Assembly: GCA_030651135.1 (NCBI GenBank) | Contig: JAUSCS010000010.1 | Span: 1-64,000, forward strand | Origin: Candidatus Woesearchaeota archaeon | GTDB taxonomy: Archaea > Nanobdellota > Nanobdellia > Woesearchaeales > JACPBO01 | Length of the DNA: 64,000 bases | Direction: 5' to 3' | Part shown: positions 60,615 through 64,000 of the stretch, one piece after another | Layout of the letters: every line of letters begins with the position of its first letter | Numbering within the stretch: position 1 is the stretch's first letter | Notes under the pieces: model-generated | Database searches by the model: none | Told to the model about the DNA's origin: nothing | Seen by the model: only the letters and a program-made list of their open reading frames with translations | Position numbers and translations under genes: made by a program

Positions 60615-61190
60615 TCATGTGACTGTTATGAAAAGATCAATTACAGCTGATTCCCCTGCACCTGTTGTTTGAGGTTCTGCAGCAACCTTAAATATAAAGG
60701 TTGTTCTTACAGCATTTGAATCCACTTTTACCAAAACAGGTATAACTGCTACTTCGCCATCTTCTATAAACATGTCTTTAACTGTTTCGATAGAAATAGA
60801 ATCGCAAGTAGCACTATCATCTATATGCTGACAATCGAGAGTTTGTCCTGTAGGAAGAGTACAGCCAGTAGCAGCTCCATTATCCTCGGTGCATATATCA
60901 AACTTTTGGGCGCTATCGTAGTCGTTCTTCACAGCAAGATAAACTGTTTTTTGATCGCTTGTTTTCATATCAAATATGTTGGCATCAACATCTATCTTCT
61001 TTCCTGATTCTTTTAACCTCTCAGTCATATCTTTTCTCATCTGATCAGAAACCTCTCCGAACTGTTCTGTAACCCCTCCAAATGTCTTCTTCATGAATCC
61101 AAGCCCAAGGCCGAGCATTGTTATTGCAAGGATCAAGATCACGATCGCATTTATAGAAAGCTCCAAAGCGCCCTTTTTTCTCATCCTCAT
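60615..61190 (-). CDS. Archaeal pilin-like protein, 191 aa
   Basis: Begins MRMRKKG-ALELSINAIVILILAI, again KKG before a hydrophobic helix as in prepilins; the ALELSINAIV core is close to MELSINFIV of the second pilin-like protein. A domain with six Cys follows (DICTEDNGAATGC, LDCQHIDDSATCDS). GAGGTG spacing favours the ATG at 61190. First gene of the operon; a TATA-like TTTATAAAGC lies downstream of the aIF2-gamma end. Confidence 0.75.
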   Translation of the reverse strand: MRMRKKGALELSINAIVILILAITMLGLGLGFMKKTFGGVTEQFGEVSDQMRKDMTERLKESGKKIDVDANIFDMKTSDQKTVYLAVKNDYDSAQKFDICTEDNGAATGCTLPTGQTLDCQHIDDSATCDSISIETVKDMFIEDGEVAVIPVLVKVDSNAVRTTFIFKVAAEPQTTGAGESAVIDLFITVT

Positions 61191-61281
61191 TTTCACACCT
61201 CTTTTTAACATATATGAACTAAAATATGCAATACAGCTATATTGAAATAACTAATTTATAAAGCTTTCTATGAATTTAAGC

Positions 61282-62589
61282 TTATTCTTTTATTATCCCG
61301 TAGCCGATAAGCCTAAATCTTGTCTTAATTAATCTGGAAATCGTAACCCTTGACCCTTTTTCAGCGCATACTGGGAGCTTCAGCCTGCACTCTGCCTTGT
61401 TTTTGCCTATCTTTGTGACAATGCCGACAGTTGCTGCTGAGTTTACATTGAGCATTAAGGATTCTCCTAATTTTATAGGCTCAACATTCAGCTCGTCTTT
61501 AGATCCTACAACCCTTTCAAGCAGATGCGTTTCCAAGTTAAGGTTATACCACACATTAGGCAGCTTTCCCGGAAGTCCAACTATGGCGCCGCCCAAGGAA
61601 TCTGCTTTTATGATGGCAGGATCCAATAATGTAAGCACTCCAATCGAGCCGCCTGGCTTGACAGCATCTACTTTTTCAGAGCCAGTCATCAATCCTGCAA
61701 TTTTTGTCTTTAATGGTTTCCATATCTTTTTATTTGCTTCTGTCACTTCATAACCCGGCCTTATTTCTATTTCATCATTTACTTTAAGCATGCCTTGCTT
61801 CAATGAGCCGCCCAAAACTCCTCCGATAAGCTTCTCAGGCAGATCACCTGGCTTGTTGATGTCAAATGACCTTGCGACAAACATAATAGGGTCCTTGGTT
61901 GAATCTCGCGCAGGAGTTGTTATAATTTTCTGTATTGCCTCTATCAATGCTCCGATATTGACCTTGTGCTGCGCGCTTATCGGGATTATCGGGGCATCTT
62001 TGAACTTTGTATTTTCCAAAAACTTCTTTATCTGATTATAATTCTGGAGCGCGCCTTCCCTTGAAACAGCATCCACCTTGTTCTGCACCACAACAACCTT
62101 ATCGATGCCTATTATTTCCAGCGCCATCAAATGCTCTCTTGTCTGCGGCTGCGGGCATTCCTCATTTGCAGCAACAAGCAGCAAAGCTCCGTCCATTATA
62201 GTTGCTCCGGAAAGCATTGTCGCCATCAGGGATTCATGGCCAGGAGCATCAACAAAGCTGACATTTCTCAAAAATTCCGCCTTGCCGCCGCATTTCTTGC
62301 AGACCGGCTGCGTTGTATAAGCGTCTGTTCCTTCGCACTTATTGCATTTGTAGAACGATGCATCAGCATAGCCCAATCTTATTGTTATTCCTTTTTTGAT
62401 CTCTTCAGAATGAGTGTCAGTCCACTTGCCTGTCATGGCCATTGTTAAAGTTGTTTTGCCGTGATCAACATGCCCGACCATCCCTATATTTATTTCCGGC
62501 TGTACTTTTTCTTCTTTGCTATTTTTTTTTATTGCAATTTCTTCTTTTTCTTCTATTTTTTCAGATTCTTCTGGTTTCTTCCTTGGCAT
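61282..62589 (-). CDS. Translation initiation factor aIF2, gamma subunit
   Basis: GTP-binding subunit that brings initiator Met-tRNA to the ribosome. 435 residues with a Lys/Glu-rich N-terminal extension of about 30 residues, G1 GHVDHGKT (residues 39-46), switch I with GITIRLGYADA, a zinc site CNKC and CKKC, G3 DAPGHE, G4 NKVD and G5 SAQHKVN, followed by the two beta-barrel domains. Downstream of S6e in the usual archaeal order. Confidence 0.97.
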   Translation of the reverse strand: MPRKKPEESEKIEEKEEIAIKKNSKEEKVQPEINIGMVGHVDHGKTTLTMAMTGKWTDTHSEEIKKGITIRLGYADASFYKCNKCEGTDAYTTQPVCKKCGGKAEFLRNVSFVDAPGHESLMATMLSGATIMDGALLLVAANEECPQPQTREHLMALEIIGIDKVVVVQNKVDAVSREGALQNYNQIKKFLENTKFKDAPIIPISAQHKVNIGALIEAIQKIITTPARDSTKDPIMFVARSFDINKPGDLPEKLIGGVLGGSLKQGMLKVNDEIEIRPGYEVTEANKKIWKPLKTKIAGLMTGSEKVDAVKPGGSIGVLTLLDPAIIKADSLGGAIVGLPGKLPNVWYNLNLETHLLERVVGSKDELNVEPIKLGESLMLNVNSAATVGIVTKIGKNKAECRLKLPVCAEKGSRVTISRLIKTRFRLIGYGIIKE

Positions 62590-62628
62590 GTTAAGTTTTT
62601 ATTTTTTTATTCAGCTTTTTCTTCTTTC

Positions 62629-63123
62629 TTATGCTCGGCTTTCTTTTATATCTGCTGGCTTTTCTTCTTTTTTAGATTCTTCCTTAGGCTCTTCTTGTTT
62701 CTCTTTCTTTGTTTCAGCAGGTTTTTCTTCCTTTGCCGCTTCTTCGCCTTCTTTCTTTTCTTCAGCAAACTTTTCTTTCCCTTCTTTTGTAATCTTTAAA
62801 TTCACCTGAGAAGTTTTTATTCCGATTGTGTTGCCGGCAACTGTTTTTCTCAGCTTAATGCCCTTTTCCGCAATCCTGATTCCTTTGCTTTTTACAGTGT
62901 AGATCTTTCTTTTGGTAATACCTTCAACATCTCTCCTCATCGGAAATCCGCAGTCATCTGAGCCGCCAGTCACCTGGAACTCATAGCCGCTAAAGCCCAT
63001 ATTGTCGCCCTTTACAATGTCGCCGATCTTCTTCCCAATCAGCACCTTAGAATCCTGTCCTTTCAGCTCTCTCTTGTAAGACTTTCCTGTCTTAGAGTCG
63101 CTTATTGTTAGTTTTATGTCCAT
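62629..63123 (-). CDS. Ribosomal protein S6e
   Basis: Small-subunit ribosomal protein. The first 115 residues have the S6e core: MDIKLTISDSKTGKSYKREL, GGSDDCGFPMRRDVEG and KGIRLRKTVAGNTI-like KGIKLRKTVAGNTI. The last 45 residues are a Glu/Lys repeat tail not needed for the fold. I chose the ATG at 63123; upstream in-frame codons lack conservation with the family. aIF2-gamma begins 39 bases downstream. Confidence 0.95.
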   Translation of the reverse strand: MDIKLTISDSKTGKSYKRELKGQDSKVLIGKKIGDIVKGDNMGFSGYEFQVTGGSDDCGFPMRRDVEGITKRKIYTVKSKGIRIAEKGIKLRKTVAGNTIGIKTSQVNLKITKEGKEKFAEEKKEGEEAAKEEKPAETKKEKQEEPKEESKKEEKPADIKESRA

Positions 63124-63195
63124 TTTTCCTCCCGAGGACTTAAGCTTTGCAGCAAGCCTCAGCAATAGTGAGAAGTGGGTGTTTGTTTATAAAGA

Positions 63196-63909
63196 TTATG
63201 GGAACAATCTCTCCCTCATGCTTGCTGGCTGTGTCGGATGCTGGAAATACGGGTTAGTGGGCATTAAAGGATTCATATTTGGCTTTTCCCTGCCCATCTG
63301 CGGCAATTCTTCTTTTTCAAAGCCCTCCATTTTTGCTTCCTCTTTAATTGATTCGGGGTTAGGGGTTATTTTATCTATCAGCTCAATCAAATAATAGAAT
63401 GCCGGGAAAAATATAAATATTGCAAGAAAAACCTGCCATGTCGGCTTTACTTTATCGTAGAATATCGGCGTGAAAGCAAGCGCAAAATACGTTACAACAC
63501 GGACCCTTCCGATAAAATGCACCATTTTCTTTGCCTTTATTCCTTCAATTATTATCCAGATTCCGTATGCAAACATGAGCGCTGCCAAAAATAATTTAAG
63601 GAAGAAATAAATTCCGAAAAGTATTTTTCCTGATTCAAGCATTACAAAAACAGTTCTTGCCCAGTCTATTCCCACCCATAAAGGTATGATTCCGTTGGAA
63701 ATAGCATTTCCCAAAGATGTTCCCTTCTTCTCTTGAAAAAATTCTGCAAAAAACCAGCTCAAAAACACAGGGATGCCGATCCAGATCAGGCTGAAGCTTG
63801 TGAAATAGCTGCCGAATATGCCGAGCCATACCAGAAAGAAATGCCAGACCCATGTTAAAAAGATCAATGCTGCGTTCAAAACAGGTAAAATGAAGCTGTA
63901 CCATGCCAT
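63196..63909 (-). CDS. Polytopic membrane protein, 237 aa
   Basis: Five to six hydrophobic helices rich in Trp and Phe (TWVWHFFLVWLGIFGSYFTS, LIWIGIPVFLSWFFAEFFQE) and a soluble C-terminal tail of about 45 residues rich in Pro, Met and Glu. The GTG-free start MAWYSFILPVL at 63909 is the natural one; the upstream extension is not hydrophobic. No family recognised. It is just upstream of S6e on the same strand but probably independent. Confidence 0.7.
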   Translation of the reverse strand: MAWYSFILPVLNAALIFLTWVWHFFLVWLGIFGSYFTSFSLIWIGIPVFLSWFFAEFFQEKKGTSLGNAISNGIIPLWVGIDWARTVFVMLESGKILFGIYFFLKLFLAALMFAYGIWIIIEGIKAKKMVHFIGRVRVVTYFALAFTPIFYDKVKPTWQVFLAIFIFFPAFYYLIELIDKITPNPESIKEEAKMEGFEKEELPQMGREKPNMNPLMPTNPYFQHPTQPASMRERLFP

Positions 63910-63980
63910 ATTGAAAATACTAAATAATTGACTTAATAAACATTTCGAATTCCACAACATTTAAAAACTTCAAAATTGTG

Positions 63981-64000
63981 AGGTGTGTAATGCATGACTT
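63981..64000 (+). CDS. Possible 5' end of a gene running off the right edge
   Basis: AGGTG at 63981-63985 is a ribosome binding site about 4-8 bases before ATG at 63990 or 63994. Too little remains to read any product; the coordinates include the ribosome binding site. Confidence 0.3.

Overview
The window looks like part of the chromosome of a small-genome archaeon, most likely of the DPANN/Woesearchaeota-Pacearchaeota kind. The information-processing genes are archaeal: family B DNA polymerase with a C-terminal PCNA-binding motif, ribosomal protein S6e next to aIF2-gamma, and the RNase P subunit Rpp21. Promoters have TATA boxes of the form TTTATATA or TTTAAATA about 25 bases before the start, and many transcripts look leaderless. 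The DNA is AT-rich and gene-dense. Prepilin-like and Cys-rich secreted proteins abound, while the glycolytic enzymes GapA and TpiA are of the bacterial type. The lineage is inferred from protein character, not from a tree.

Layout. 1-6.5 kb: end of a surface protein, gapA-pgk, a HAD hydrolase, a Cys/Met-metabolism PLP enzyme, a coiled-coil protein and the RNase P subunit. 6.5-10.5 kb: an accessory island with a HEPN/nucleotidyltransferase pair flanked by a duplicated 3' end of the RNase P gene, a run of small unknown genes, and an 83-codon remnant of dph2. 10.5-15 kb: MATE transporter, unknowns, a divergent PAP2 protein, a radical SAM enzyme. 15-23 kb: an AbrB-type regulator followed by a set of large secreted or membrane proteins. 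23-34.7 kb: HD hydrolase, zinc ribbon, B12-type radical SAM enzyme, dockerin lipoprotein, a 2.4-kb insert bounded by a 20-bp copy of the polB 3' end, polB, trxB and a TrmB-like regulator. 34.7-35.6 kb: an outer-membrane-type beta-barrel-like protein followed by five consecutive hairpins.

35.6-46.9 kb is the most coherent block: an NAD(P) regulon. An NrtR-type regulator (Nudix plus winged helix) lies upstream of two operons: pncB-(73 aa)-pncA-radical SAM-PLP enzyme-nadE-Nudix, and nadK-nadA-nadB. Near-identical 21-bp palindromes (TTAGTGTAT-N3-ATACACTAA) lie directly behind the TATA boxes of nrtR and of both operons. The radical SAM/PLP pair, translationally coupled inside the NAD operon, is the best candidate for undescribed chemistry. 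Aspartate could be converted to quinolinate (NadB, NadA) and nicotinamide to NaMN (PncA, PncB); NadE and NadK finish NAD and NADP. NadC and the NaMN adenylyltransferase are not in the window.

46.9-64 kb: two unknown proteins, a NYN nuclease, an NfnAB/SudAB-type flavoprotein pair coupled to a thioredoxin, TpiA, a 1208-residue secreted metallopeptidase-like protein, an operon with two prepilin-like proteins, aIF2-gamma, S6e and a membrane protein. I saw no tRNA, rRNA, CRISPR array, integrase or transposase gene, and no gene-free stretch longer than 300 bases.
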